Source of the DNA: Arthrobacter sp. B3I4
GTDB lineage: Bacteria; Actinomycetota; Actinomycetes; Actinomycetales; Micrococcaceae
Assembly (NCBI RefSeq): GCF_030816855.1
Contig: NZ_JAUSYK010000001.1
Location: 3,038,001 to 3,102,000 of the forward strand
Direction of reading: 5' to 3'
DNA: 64,000 nt
The position numbers were made by a program, and so were the translations under genes. Position 1 is the stretch's first letter, and each line of letters opens with the position of its first letter. Below the pieces are notes generated by a model, which saw only the letters and a list, made by a program, of their open reading frames with translations, did not search any database and was not told the origin of the DNA. Of the stretch, positions 1 through 8,548 are shown in pieces.

Positions 1-163
1 AACCATGCCATCCACGGGGTGGACAACACAGCCAAACAACCAATCAATAAAACAATTGGTATCAACAAACTTGGCACACTATTGAGTTCTCAAACAACAG
101 ACACATTCGAGTACTTCTCGAAACAATTTCTTTTGTTTCGCATTTCCTCGTCGCTACATTTCT
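1..163 (-). promoter_or_regulatory. Leader of an rRNA operon running off the left edge
   Basis: Read on the minus strand, this AT-rich stretch is laid out like an actinobacterial 16S rRNA leader. A promoter lies at 164-192. Then TGTTTGAGAACTCAATAGTG at 96-77 matches, from memory, the boxA antitermination element and adjoining processing sequence of Arthrobacter and Mycobacterium rrn leaders. T-rich sequence follows to the edge. The 16S gene is outside the window and should begin shortly beyond base 1. The call rests on motif recall, not on an alignment. Confidence 0.8.
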
Positions 164-192
164 ACTTTATTGCATTCATTTCTGCTTTGCAA
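164..192 (-). promoter_or_regulatory. Probable rRNA operon promoter
   Basis: Minus-strand TTGCAA (187-192), exactly 17 bp of spacer, then TAAAGT (164-169), about 70 bp upstream of the boxA-like sequence. Spacing and placement fit a housekeeping-sigma rrn promoter. Confidence 0.65.
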
Positions 193-454
193 ATCCGGCA
201 TTTTTCCCGGAATTCTGGCAGCAGAAGCAAATCTGCCCAGCAATTATCAAGCAATTTCAATTTCCCGGTGCTATGACCAGGAAGAATTGCTTCTTTTTGT
301 TGGGGGTTGGTCGCCACTCAGTGGCGGCGACTCAGAAGACATTACACGCTCGACATCGGCCGTGCAAATCGGCCGGTGAGGAGCATGGGGGGTGCGGCAG
401 CTACAGCGGCGCGACCCGCCTTAGCCGGGAACCACGACAGGAACGACATGCCGG
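193..454. other. Intergenic region between tyrS and the rrn promoter
   Basis: No gene recognised. It holds a 6-bp hairpin at 312-326 and an 8-bp inverted repeat (421-428 with 451-458) whose second arm covers the tyrS stop codon. Neither has a U-tract, so tyrS transcription may end Rho-dependently or read into the rRNA operon. A minus-strand GATAAT at 243-248 could belong to a second rrn promoter, but I see no matching -35. Confidence 0.4.
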
Positions 455-1768
455 CTAAGCTCCGGCCACTTCCACCGTTGCGAGGTTCTTTTTGCCCCGG
501 CGCAGCAGCAGGTAGCGGCCGTGGAGCAGCTCTTCGGCGCCGATGACGGCGTCGGGATCTGAAATTTTGGCGTTGTTCACGTAGGCGCCGCCCTCCCCCA
601 CGGTGCGCCGGGCCGCGGACTTGCTCTCGGACAAACCGGTCGCCACAAGCAAGTCGATGATGCCGAGGCCGGAACCCTCCACGGTGGCAGAAGGCAGTTC
701 CGCCGTCGCGGCCTTCAAACTCTCTGCATCCAGCGCTGTCAGGTCCCCGCCGCCGAACACTGCCGCAGAGGCCGCGATGACTTTTTCGGTGGCGTCGACG
801 CCGTGCACCAGGGACGTGACCTCGTAGGCAAGTTTCCGCTGGCCTTCGCGGGCGAACGGCCGCTCTACAACTGACGCTTCCAAAGCTTCGATGTCGGCAC
901 GGCTGAGGAAGGTGAAGACTTTGAGCCGGGCGGCGACGTCGGCGTCGGCGGTGTTGAGCCAGAACTGGTAAAAGGCGTACGGGCTGCACATCTCGGCGTC
1001 GAGCCAGATAGCGTTGCCCTCGCTTTTGCCAAACTTGGTTCCATCCGCGTTGGTGATCAACGGGGTGCCCAGGGCGTGAACGTGCTTGCCCTCAACCTTG
1101 CGGATCAGGTCCGTACCACTCGTAAGGTTGCCCCATTGGTCCGATCCCCCGGTCTGCAGCACACAGCCGTAGTCGCGGAACAGCTGCAGGTAGTCCATCC
1201 CTTGCAGGATCTGGTAGCTGAACTCGGTGTAGCTGATGCCCTCGTCCGAATTCAGCCGCGTGGCCACGATGTCCTTTTTGATCATCGTGCCGACGCGGAA
1301 ATGCTTCCCGATCCCGCGCAGGAAGTCGATGGCGCTCAGTGGGGCGGTCCAGTCGAGATTGTTGACCATCCGCGCCGCGTTGTCGCCGTCGAAGCTGAGG
1401 AAGCGCTGCACCTGGCCTTGCAGCCGGCCGACCCATTCCGCCACGGTTTCCGGGGTGTTGAGCACGCGCTCCGCGGTCTGCCGCGGGTCACCAATGAGGC
1501 CGGTGGAACCGCCCACCAGGCCCAGGGGCTTGTGCCCGGCCAGCTGCAGCCGGCGCATCAGCAGCAGCTGTACAAGGTTGCCCAGGTGCAGGCTCGGTGC
1601 GGTGGGATCGAAGCCGCAGTAGTAGGTGGCGGGGGCGCCGGCGAGCAGCTTTTCCAGCTCCGCCTCGTCGGTGGAGACGTGGACCAGGCCGCGCCATTTC
1701 AGCTCCTGCCAGATGTTGGCGAAGCCGGGGTCGTTCTGTTGGGACTGAAGATTCGTAAGCTCGGGCAC
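455..1768 (-). CDS. tyrS: Tyrosyl-tRNA synthetase
   Basis: Class Ic aminoacyl-tRNA synthetase that charges tRNA-Tyr in the cytoplasm. At 437 residues it has the usual bacterial length. The HIGH-type signature is HLGN at residues 61-64, after CGFDPTAPSL. The tyrosine-pocket block GGSDQWGN is at 207-214, the KMSKS loop is KFGKS at 245-249, and an S4-like RNA-binding region begins near residue 370. The start is GTG without a Shine-Dalgarno sequence but with TAACTT ending 7 nt upstream, so the mRNA is probably leaderless. The gene reads towards the rRNA operon at the left edge. Confidence 0.97.
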   Translation of the reverse strand: MPELTNLQSQQNDPGFANIWQELKWRGLVHVSTDEAELEKLLAGAPATYYCGFDPTAPSLHLGNLVQLLLMRRLQLAGHKPLGLVGGSTGLIGDPRQTAERVLNTPETVAEWVGRLQGQVQRFLSFDGDNAARMVNNLDWTAPLSAIDFLRGIGKHFRVGTMIKKDIVATRLNSDEGISYTEFSYQILQGMDYLQLFRDYGCVLQTGGSDQWGNLTSGTDLIRKVEGKHVHALGTPLITNADGTKFGKSEGNAIWLDAEMCSPYAFYQFWLNTADADVAARLKVFTFLSRADIEALEASVVERPFAREGQRKLAYEVTSLVHGVDATEKVIAASAAVFGGGDLTALDAESLKAATAELPSATVEGSGLGIIDLLVATGLSESKSAARRTVGEGGAYVNNAKISDPDAVIGAEELLHGRYLLLRRGKKNLATVEVAGA

Positions 1769-1775
1769 GGAATCT

Positions 1776-1781
1776 AAGTTA
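1776..1781 (-). promoter_or_regulatory. Leaderless -10 element of tyrS
   Basis: TAACTT, 7 nt before the GTG. No recognisable -35. Confidence 0.45.
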
Positions 1782-1806
1782 GCAGGATCGGTCCGGCGGG
1801 ACGGCC

Positions 1807-1840
1807 CTGCACCGGCTCGTGACAGAGAGAGCCGGTGCAG
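1807..1840. terminator. Hairpin terminator after the helicase gene
   Basis: A perfect 12-bp stem: CTGCACCGGCTC at 1807-1818 pairs with 1829-1840 around a 10-nt loop. It lies just past the helicase stop. No U-tract follows on the minus strand, as is common in high-GC actinobacteria. Confidence 0.6.
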
Positions 1841-1849
1841 GCCGGGCCG

Positions 1850-4080
1850 CTACTCTTCGATGCCCGCCGGCACGCCGGCGGACGCGATGAGCCGTAACCG
1901 CTGGGTGGGGCGGGTCATCGCCACGTACAGATCCCCCACCCGGCCGTGCTCGTGGTTCAGCATGGTCGACGGTTCCAGTACCACAACGCCGTCGAACTCC
2001 AGCCCCTTGGCCTCGCGGGGGCTGATCACGACAATGTCCTGCTCGTAGCTCCCGGCGCCGGTACCGACCCTGCGGCCGTAGGCGCCGCGCAGCGCCTTGG
2101 CGGCTTCCGGAAGGAGCCCGCCGTCGGCGATCACCGCCAGCAGGCCGCCGTCGAGCGCGTCGATCTCCTCGGGAAGGACCTCAAGAAGCCGGCCGACAAC
2201 CGCGCCGGACTCGACCTGGTCGATCAGCGGGGACCAGCGGCCCTCGCGGACGGCCTTCGGGGCTGAAACAACAAGCCCTGCGGCGTTCGCCATCCGGGCA
2301 GCCGCCTCGGCGATCTGCGACGGGGTGCGGTAGTTGACAGTGAGCTCCTCGAGCTGCCAGCGGTCCCCGAACATCGGCGCCAGTGCACTCTGCCAGGACT
2401 TGGCCCCGGCCACAGAGCTTGTCTGGGCAATGTCACCGACAATGGTGAAGGACTTCAGCGGGCAGCGGCGGACCAGCAGCCGCCACTGCATGGGCGAGAG
2501 CTCCTGCGCCTCGTCCACCACGATGTGTCCGAACGCCCACGTACGGTCCGTGGTGGCGCGTTCGGCCGCGGTGAGCCGTGCCTCGCGCTCCTGGTTTTGG
2601 TCCACCAGTTCCTCAGCCGAGATCAGGACGTCCACACCCGCTGTTTCCATGTTGACGAGCGTCTGCTTGGCGTTCGCCAGGTCCCGGGCACGGTCGTGCT
2701 CCTGCTGGGCCAGCCCGCGGCCGGCGGCCGGATCCAGTTCGCCGAGCAGTTCGGCGGCCTCGTCCAGCAGGGGCACGTCGGCTTCGGTCCACGGGGATCC
2801 GGCCGGCCGGAGCAGCAGTGCCCGCTCGGCGGGGTTAAGGTTCGGGGTGCAGGCCTCAAGGATGGCCGGTTTGCTCAGCAACTCCCCCACGAGCTTTTCG
2901 GGCGTCATCGGCATCCAGCACAGGTTCAAGGCAACCCGGACGTCCCGGGCCGAGCGGACGTCCTCGGCAAGGTAGGAGCGGTCGGCGTTGTTGCCGATAC
3001 TGCCCGCCTCAACGAGTTCGGTCATTTGTTCGGTCAGTTCACGGAGCAGGATCTTGACGAAGGACACCCGGGCTTCGTTGTGCGGCTTCCCGGTGGCCCG
3101 CGCCTTCTCCCGGGCGCGGCGGACCTGGCGCGGGGTCAGCACCAGCTTGCGGCCGTCGACTTCCAGGATGCGGTTCCCGGCCGGGATGCGCTGGCGGTTC
3201 GCAACCGCGTTCGCCACCACCTCGGCCATCTCCAGCCGTCCCTTTATGGCAGCGACGTCGGAGTCGTCCTCGACGACGGCGTGGATGCCGGGCATCAGCC
3301 GGCCCAGGCTGGCCATCACGACGCCGGTCTCGCCGAGGGAGGGCAGCACCCGCTCGATGTAGTTCATGAACGACGACGACGGCCCCACCAGCAGCACGCC
3401 GGCCGTCTTGAGCCGCTCCCGGTGCGTGTACAGCAGGTAGGCGGCGCGGTGCAGGGCGACGGCGGTTTTTCCGGTGCCAGGTCCGCCCTGGACCACGAGC
3501 GCGCCGGAAATTGAAGAGCGGATGATCCGGTCCTGTTCGGACTGGATCGTACCGACGATGTCCGACATGCGTCCGGTGCGCTTAGAGTTCAGGGCGGCAA
3601 GCAGCGCCCCCTCGCCCTGCAGGGAATCGCTGTCGGCGAGCATGTCGGCGTCGAGCACGTCATCCTCGATGGCCTTGACCTGGCGGCCCTGCAGAATCAG
3701 GTGGCGGCGGCGGCGCACACCCTGCCGGTCAAAGGCCGTGGCCTGGTAAAAGTGTCCGGCTTCCGGGGCACGCCAGTCCACCATGAGCCGCTGCAAATCG
3801 TCGGTGGTCAGGCCGATGCGGCCGATGTACTGGGCCTCTCCAGAGTCAAGGTCAAGGCGGCCAAACACGAGGCGGTCGTCGACGGCGTCGAGCTGGGCGA
3901 GACGGTCCTCGTACAGTGCGGCAAACGCGTCACGCTCGGAGACGTTCTGCATGGTGCCCACGGCGCCGGCGCGGCGGACCTGGGCCAGTTGGGCACGCTC
4001 TTCTCCGCCCGCAACTCATCCAGCCGGGCGTACAGTCCGGCCACGTAGTCGCGTTCATGGGCCAAATCTGCGTCGTGCAT
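1850..4080 (-). CDS. HelD-like (UvrD/Rep superfamily) ATPase/helicase with an apparent N-terminal frameshift
   Basis: Superfamily 1 helicase of the HelD/HelR type. Known relatives bind RNA polymerase and help recycle stalled enzyme. The main frame (3961 to 1850) shows Walker A GGPGTGKTAVALHR, a Walker B region VVDEAQELSP, and the C-terminal motif YVAMTRPTQRLRL. The family N-terminal helix MHDADLAHERDYVAGLYARL lies in another frame, starting at an ATG at 4080 behind AGGGGA. It joins the main frame only if two bases near 3998-3999 are removed or one base is added. The main frame continues upstream as RAQLAQVRRAGAVGTMQN, which is family-like, so the GTG at 3961 is not a natural start. Either a sequencing error or a real frameshift; the remainder is intact. 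Confidence 0.85.
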
Positions 4081-4114
4081 GGAACGTTCCCCTATCGAAA
4101 AAGACAGACCAACC

Positions 4115-4140
4115 ATTCTACAGCGATTTTCGCGATCGCT
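4115..4140 (-). promoter_or_regulatory. Candidate helicase promoter with an adjacent inverted repeat
   Basis: Minus-strand TAGAAT (4115-4120) lies 35 nt before the ATG at 4080. Just upstream is the inverted repeat AGCGAT (4122-4127) with ATCGCT (4135-4140), where a repressor could sit between -10 and -35. No good -35 hexamer is visible. Confidence 0.35.
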
Positions 4141-4288
4141 CCTTAAATATGTCGGTTTACATCAGGTCCGGACTTTTTTCAGGCATTCTACCGACGCCGG
4201 CACGCCCGTCCAGTGACAAGGCGGGTCGGCGGCGCGGCACTTCCGGGCCGCGGCGCGCCAGGGCGGAGGCTCTCTGGCGCCGGCTCCG

Positions 4289-4852
4289 CTACAAGTTCAG
4301 CAGGGAATGGATGCGGTGCCCGGCGAGGGCGGCCCGGCCGTTGAGGTCGCCCAGTTCCATTACGACGCCGACGCCGGCCACCTCGACCTCGCAACGTTCG
4401 AACAACCGGGCAGCCGCGCCCAGGGTGCCGCCGGTGGCGAGGACATCGTCGAGGATGAGTACCCGCGTGCCGGGAGCGAGATCCGAGGTATGCAACTCCA
4501 GGGTGGCGGTGCCGTACTCCAGCGCGTAATCCTCCGACACCACCTCGCGGGGCAACTTGCCGGCTTTGCGCACGGTGACGACGCCGGTGCCGGTCGCGTA
4601 TGCCGCGGCGGCGGCGAGCAGAAAGCCCCGCGCTTCGACGCCTGCGACGGCGTCAAACTGGCCGTGGAACGGCTCGACCAGGGCGTCCACGACGGCCTTC
4701 AGCGCGGCGCCGTCCGCGAAGACCGGGGTCAGGTCCTTGAAGACGATGCCCGGTTTGGGATAGTCCGGGACGGTGGCACAAAGGCTGGTGATCTGCTCGC
4801 CCACGGTCATTGTCGTGTCCGGCTGGGGAAGGTCCTGCTCGCGTTGTTTCAC
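4289..4852 (-). CDS. apt: Adenine phosphoribosyltransferase
   Basis: Purine salvage enzyme making AMP from adenine and PRPP in the cytosol. At 187 residues it is near the family length of about 170-185. The PRPP-binding signature VLILDDVLATGGT lies near residue 127. The N-terminal block PDYPKPGIVFKDLTP and the VEARGF segment are typical of Apt. Two starts are possible. The GTG at 4852 has TAAGAT ending 6 nt upstream and suits a leaderless mRNA. An in-frame ATG 14 codons later has no Shine-Dalgarno. I prefer the GTG. The gene stands alone between the helicase and mpg. Confidence 0.95.
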   Translation of the reverse strand: MKQREQDLPQPDTTMTVGEQITSLCATVPDYPKPGIVFKDLTPVFADGAALKAVVDALVEPFHGQFDAVAGVEARGFLLAAAAAYATGTGVVTVRKAGKLPREVVSEDYALEYGTATLELHTSDLAPGTRVLILDDVLATGGTLGAAARLFERCEVEVAGVGVVMELGDLNGRAALAGHRIHSLLNL

Positions 4853-4858
4853 CCATCA

Positions 4859-4864
4859 ATCTTA
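4859..4864 (-). promoter_or_regulatory. Leaderless -10 element of apt
   Basis: TAAGAT, 6 nt before the GTG. Confidence 0.45.
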
Positions 4865-4902
4865 CTGGCTGGTAGCAATCCCGCCCTGCCGGTTGCGGCC
4901 GA

Positions 4903-5544
4903 TCACGCCGTCCTGACTTTCGCTGCCTTGTACTTGGACACCGTGGGGTCGCCGCTGAGCCAGAAGCGCCAGGGATAGTTATCGGACCCGCCCGCCCCGG
5001 AGACGCCTACCCGCGGACCGGAGCTGATGTCGGTCGCCGGATCGGCCGGCAGCTCGAGCCGGAACGGTGCGGCCAGGGCATCGCGGCCGCTGTCCGCCGT
5101 CGTCAGTCCCAGCGACGTGGCGAACCGGGCGGGACCGCTGGCCAGGTCCTTGCGGGCTTTCGACGTCGGCCGCCGTACCAGGGCCAGCTCTTCGCCCGCG
5201 ACAACTTCGCCGGCGCGCAGGAGCAGGGCGGAAGCCACACCCTCCGGGCCACAGACGATGTTGGTGCAGTGGTGCATACCGTAGGTGAAGTACACGTACA
5301 GGTGGCCGGCCGGGCCGAACATCGGGGCGTTGCGGCGGGTCTGGCCGCGGAACGTGTGCGAGCCCGGATCCGGGTGCAGTGAGTCCTCCGGTCCGAGGTA
5401 CGCCTCGACCTCGGTGATCCGCACCGCTACCGGCCCGCTGTGGCTCTCGTGCGTGAGTACGGCCCCGAGCAGCAGCGGGGCCACCGTGCGGGGGTCCTGG
5501 GACAAAAGCCCGCGCAGGGCCTCGGGCGTCAGGTGCGAATCCAT
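4903..5544 (-). CDS. mpg: DNA-3-methyladenine glycosylase, MPG/AAG family
   Basis: Base-excision glycosylase that removes alkylated purines such as 3-methyladenine; same fold as human AAG, unrelated to AlkA. 213 residues, normal length. Family landmarks are ITEVEAYLGPEDSLHP, with the catalytic glutamate block; the lesion-pocket stretch YVYFTYGMHHCTNIVC; and the C-terminal SGPRVGVS. The start ATG has TAAGGT 6 nt upstream. It is divergent from the Ada-AlkA gene, so two unrelated alkylpurine glycosylases sit side by side with a methyltransferase next to them. Confidence 0.93.
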   Translation of the reverse strand: MDSHLTPEALRGLLSQDPRTVAPLLLGAVLTHESHSGPVAVRITEVEAYLGPEDSLHPDPGSHTFRGQTRRNAPMFGPAGHLYVYFTYGMHHCTNIVCGPEGVASALLLRAGEVVAGEELALVRRPTSKARKDLASGPARFATSLGLTTADSGRDALAAPFRLELPADPATDISSGPRVGVSGAGGSDNYPWRFWLSGDPTVSKYKAAKVRTA

Positions 5545-5550
5545 TCTTCG

Positions 5551-5556
5551 ACCTTA
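5551..5556 (-). promoter_or_regulatory. Leaderless -10 element of mpg
   Basis: TAAGGT, 6 nt before the ATG. Confidence 0.45.
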
Positions 5557-5636
5557 ACAAACCGGTGCAACCACCTGCCCGGAAGCGCCCTACGGCTGTG
5601 TCCGATTTCCGCTAGCGGGGGGCCGTACGAAGCTGG

Positions 5637-5642
5637 CAAGAT
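5637..5642 (+). promoter_or_regulatory. Weak leaderless -10 element of the Ada-AlkA gene
   Basis: CAAGAT, 6 nt before the ATG at 5649. The position fits the local pattern but the first base departs from TAnnnT. Confidence 0.3.
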
Positions 5643-5648
5643 GAAGCC

Positions 5649-7172
5649 ATGGACTTTTGGCAGCGCTATCGGGCGATCGACGCCCGGGACCCCCGTTTCG
5701 ACGGGCAGTTCTACACCGCTGTCCGCACCACCGGCATCTACTGCCGGCCCTCCTGCCCGGCACGGACCCCCAAGGCGGGCAACGTTACCTTCTATGAGAC
5801 GTCCGCCGCCGCGCACGACGCGGGTTACCGGGCGTGCAAACGCTGCCTGCCCGAAGCAGTGCCGGGAACGCCGGCCTGGAATGTGCGCTCGGACATCGCC
5901 GGCAGGGCGATGCGGCTGATCAACGACGGGGTGATCAACCGCGACGGTGTGGAAGGTCTAGCCGCACGGCTGGGCTATTCCTCGCGGCAGCTCAACCGCA
6001 TCCTCAGCCACGAACTCGGCGCCGGTCCGCTCTCCCTCGCCCGGGCCAGCCGGGCCCAGACCGCCAGAACGCTGCTGGTGTCCACGTCGATGAAGGCCGC
6101 CGACATTGCGTTCGCCGCCGGGTTCAGCAGCGTCCGCCAGTTCAACGAGACCATCGCCGAGGTCTTTGCCATGACGCCGTCGGCGTTGCGCGCGACAGCG
6201 AGGCATCCGCAGACGGCAGCCAGGACCGCCGTAACGTCCACTGCCCTGACGCTGAACCTGCCCTACCGGGAGCCGTTCGATCCGGGGGTGTTCGGTTTCC
6301 TGGCCGTCCGCGCCATCCCGGGCATCGAGGAGGGTACGTCGACGTCTTACGCCCGCACCCTGCGGCTGGCCCACGGGGACGCCCGCTTCCGGGTGGAGTA
6401 CGGCGCCGACGCGCCGGGCCGGCCGATGACGCTCAGCATCGGCGCCGTGGACCTGCGGGACCTCTCCTCGCTGCTCAGCCGGGTTCGGCGCCTGCTCGAC
6501 CTCGACGCCGACCCGGTCGCCATCGACACTGCCCTCGGCGCGGACCCCCGTCTGGCGGGCAGCGTCGCCGCCGCACCCGGGATGCGGATGCCCGGCGCCG
6601 TGGACCCGCACGAGTTGCTGATCCGCGCCATGATCGGCCAGCAGATTACGGTCGCTGCGGCGAGGACGGCTCTGGTCCAGCTCGCCGCGTCCGGCCGCGA
6701 GTGCCTGGTGCCGGCGGAGGGACTGCAGCGGCTTTTCCCGACGGCGGCTGACATCGCGGATGCCGGCTTCGCGCTGCTGCGCGGCCCGCAGCGCCGGATC
6801 GACGCCATCCGCGGTGCCGCCGCGGCCATCGCGGCCGGCGACCTTGAGTTCGGCTACGGCGACGACCTGGCCGGACTGCAGGCCAAGCTCCTGCCGCTGG
6901 CCGGCGTCGGACCGTGGACCGTGGGGTACCTCGCGATGCGCGTGATCGGCGCCCCGGATGTGTTCCTGGCCAATGACGCCGCGGTCCGCAACGGCATCCG
7001 CTCGCTGGCGGCCGGTACGTCTGGGCCCGGTACGTCTGGGCCCGGTCCGTCCTCCCCCGGTTCGTCCTCCCCCGATTTTCGGGAGGTCAGTCCCTGGCGG
7101 TCCTACGCCACGATGCATCTGTGGCGGGCGGCCGCAGCCAAGAAACCTGCTCCCAAGAAAGTGACCCGATGA
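5649..7172 (+). CDS. Ada-type regulator fused to AlkA 3-methyladenine DNA glycosylase
   Basis: A three-part alkylation-response protein of 507 residues. Residues 1-75 form the Ada zinc/methyl-phosphotriester domain with Cys32, Cys36, Cys63 and Cys66. Residues 80-180 form an AraC-type HTH. Residues 195-300 are the AlkA N-terminal domain. From about 310 there is an HhH-GPD glycosylase with the hairpin [14 protein letters not shown] and the catalytic Asp443 in [11 protein letters not shown]. By family knowledge it senses methyl phosphotriesters, activates repair genes and excises alkylated bases. Unusual: residues 456-475 are four 5-residue units encoded by four tandem 15-bp repeats between the catalytic Asp and the conserved [11 protein letters not shown]. 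It overlaps ogt by 4 bp. Confidence 0.93.
   Translation: MDFWQRYRAIDARDPRFDGQFYTAVRTTGIYCRPSCPARTPKAGNVTFYETSAAAHDAGYRACKRCLPEAVPGTPAWNVRSDIAGRAMRLINDGVINRDGVEGLAARLGYSSRQLNRILSHELGAGPLSLARASRAQTARTLLVSTSMKAADIAFAAGFSSVRQFNETIAEVFAMTPSALRATARHPQTAARTAVTSTALTLNLPYREPFDPGVFGFLAVRAIPGIEEGTSTSYARTLRLAHGDARFRVEYGADAPGRPMTLSIGAVDLRDLSSLLSRVRRLLDLDADPVAIDTALGADPRLAGSVAAAPGMRMPGAVDPHELLIRAMIGQQITVAAARTALVQLAASGRECLVPAEGLQRLFPTAADIADAGFALLRGPQRRIDAIRGAAAAIAAGDLEFGYGDDLAGLQAKLLPLAGVGPWTVGYLAMRVIGAPDVFLANDAAVRNGIRSLAAGTSGPGTSGPGPSSPGSSSPDFREVSPWRSYATMHLWRAAAAKKPAPKKVTR
7014..7073 (+). repeat. Four tandem 15-bp repeats inside the glycosylase domain
   Basis: The units GGTACGTCTGGGCCC (twice), GGTCCGTCCTCCCCC and GGTTCGTCCTCCCCC run end to end and encode [15 protein letters not shown] and GSSSP. 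The length is a multiple of three, so copy-number change would keep the frame. Confidence 0.9.
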
Positions 7173-7684
7173 ATGCCCAGCTGTTGACCATGTCCACCCC
7201 GGACGGCCCGTTCACCATCATTGCCCGCGACGGCGCTGTCCTGGCCTCGGGCTGGACCGCCGTGCCGGGCGAGCTGACGGGCCAAATCCATCCGACGCTG
7301 CTGCCCGGCAGTTATGAAGCCGTCTCCTCGTTGGGACCTATCTCGGCCGCCGTCGAGGCGTTCTACGCCGGCAGCCCGCAGGCCGCGATGGAGGTGCCGG
7401 TCAGGCAACTGTCCGGTCCCTTCCGCAGCCACGCGTGGGAGATGCTCCGGACCGTCACCGCCGGGCACCCGGTGACCTATACCGAATACGCCGAACTGTC
7501 CGGCAACGCCAAGGCCGTCCGGGCGGCAGCCAGCGCCTGCGCCTTCAACGCAGCGGCCCTGTTCGTTCCGTGCCACCGGGTGATCCGGACCGACGGAAGC
7601 CTGGGTGGTTTCCGCTGGGGCCTGGCGGTCAAGGAAAGCCTGCTGGAGCGGGAGCGGCAAGTGGCCTTGGCGGTGCAGGCGTAA
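7169..7684 (+). CDS. ogt: Methylated-DNA--protein-cysteine methyltransferase
   Basis: Suicide repair protein that takes methyl groups from O6-methylguanine (and O4-methylthymine) onto its own cysteine. 171 residues from the ATG that overlaps the stop of the upstream gene as ATGA; an earlier in-frame ATG at 7121 lies inside that gene and is unlikely. The active-site signature [12 protein letters not shown] and the HTH-like segment [12 protein letters not shown] before it are clear. It is translationally coupled to the Ada-AlkA gene, so sensor, glycosylase and direct-reversal enzyme share one transcript. Confidence 0.95.
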   Translation: MNAQLLTMSTPDGPFTIIARDGAVLASGWTAVPGELTGQIHPTLLPGSYEAVSSLGPISAAVEAFYAGSPQAAMEVPVRQLSGPFRSHAWEMLRTVTAGHPVTYTEYAELSGNAKAVRAAASACAFNAAALFVPCHRVIRTDGSLGGFRWGLAVKESLLERERQVALAVQA

Positions 7685-7746
7685 TCCGCCAGCCCTGACC
7701 TGCCGGCCCTGGTGGGCGAGTACTTGGTGCGCGAGTACCTGGTCCG

Positions 7747-8493
7747 TCAGGCCTGGTTCGTTACCGGAACGCCCGCGGGCCAGGGCAGTAGCTCGGGCAG
7801 GTCGACGCCGTCGGCTGCGGCGGTGGCGCGGAGACTGCCCAGGGTGGGGGTGCGGCCGGCCAGCCACGCGGCGATGTCGGTGAGCATGCCGTTGATGACA
7901 GTGGATCGTCCGCCAGCGGCGCCGAGTGTGACGGACGGCAGGCCGAGCGGCTGGAGCACGAACCGTTGGCCCTCGGGCACCCGGGCGGAGAGAAAGTTGA
8001 AGAGGTTCTCGCAGAAGGGCCGGCTCCAGGTCTCCGGGCCGCGGCCGGTGCCCAGGTCGGTGGCGTGGATGGTGAGCTCGCGCCAGAGCGCCAGCCCGCC
8101 GTCGAACACCACGCCGTCGCGGAAGGTGATCGGCGCCTGCCAGCCTGCCGCGTCGAGCGTCCCGAACGCCTCCAGTGCACGGCCGATGGCTGCTTCCACC
8201 GCGGCCCGGTGCTGCTCGGCGCCGTGCCCGGCGCTGAGTTCGATGGCACGGTTCCGTCCCTCGGAGCCGCCGTCGTACAGCTCGATCTTCTCGCCGCGGG
8301 CCGCGTACTCGAGCTGCCGCGCCATGGCGTTGCCAATCCCGGCTACGTGTGCGAGGACGTGGCCGCGGGTCCAGCCGGGCAGTTCCGACGGGGCCGCGAC
8401 CTCCGCGTCTGTCAGTTTTGCGGCGATTCCGGTCACGACGTCGGCGGCGCGGCGGAGTTCCTCCAGCAGGTTTTCGGGGGTGATTGAAGTCAT
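7747..8493 (-). CDS. Maleylpyruvate isomerase family, mycothiol-dependent (DinB/MDMPI fold)
   Basis: 248 residues. The N-terminal half has the MDMPI/DinB-like four-helix pattern with ELPGWTRGHVLAHVAGIGNA, where histidines of the HVLAH type are metal ligands in the family; the C-terminal part resembles the MDMPI accessory domain. Such proteins use mycothiol, the actinobacterial thiol, but the substrate here cannot be read from sequence. The ATG at 8493 is preferred to the one at 8502 because TAGGAT lies 7 nt before it. It converges with ogt; the 62 bp between shows no clear terminator. Confidence 0.85.
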   Translation of the reverse strand: MTSITPENLLEELRRAADVVTGIAAKLTDAEVAAPSELPGWTRGHVLAHVAGIGNAMARQLEYAARGEKIELYDGGSEGRNRAIELSAGHGAEQHRAAVEAAIGRALEAFGTLDAAGWQAPITFRDGVVFDGGLALWRELTIHATDLGTGRGPETWSRPFCENLFNFLSARVPEGQRFVLQPLGLPSVTLGAAGGRSTVINGMLTDIAAWLAGRTPTLGSLRATAAADGVDLPELLPWPAGVPVTNQA

Positions 8494-8500
8494 GGCGCCC

Positions 8501-8506
8501 ATCCTA
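8501..8506 (-). promoter_or_regulatory. Leaderless -10 element of the MDMPI-family gene
   Basis: TAGGAT, 7 nt before the ATG at 8493; it overlaps the alternative ATG at 8502. Confidence 0.4.
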
Positions 8507-8548
8507 ACCGAGCCACCGGATTAGTGGGGATTAACCCAGTTCGGCTTG

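Noticed and set aside
1..300. AT-rich left edge as a horizontally acquired island
   Set aside because: The promoter and boxA-like layout of an rRNA leader explain the composition.
5958..7118. 386-codon minus-strand frame opposite the Ada-AlkA gene
   Set aside because: Shadow frame; Ada-AlkA has all expected motifs in its own frame.
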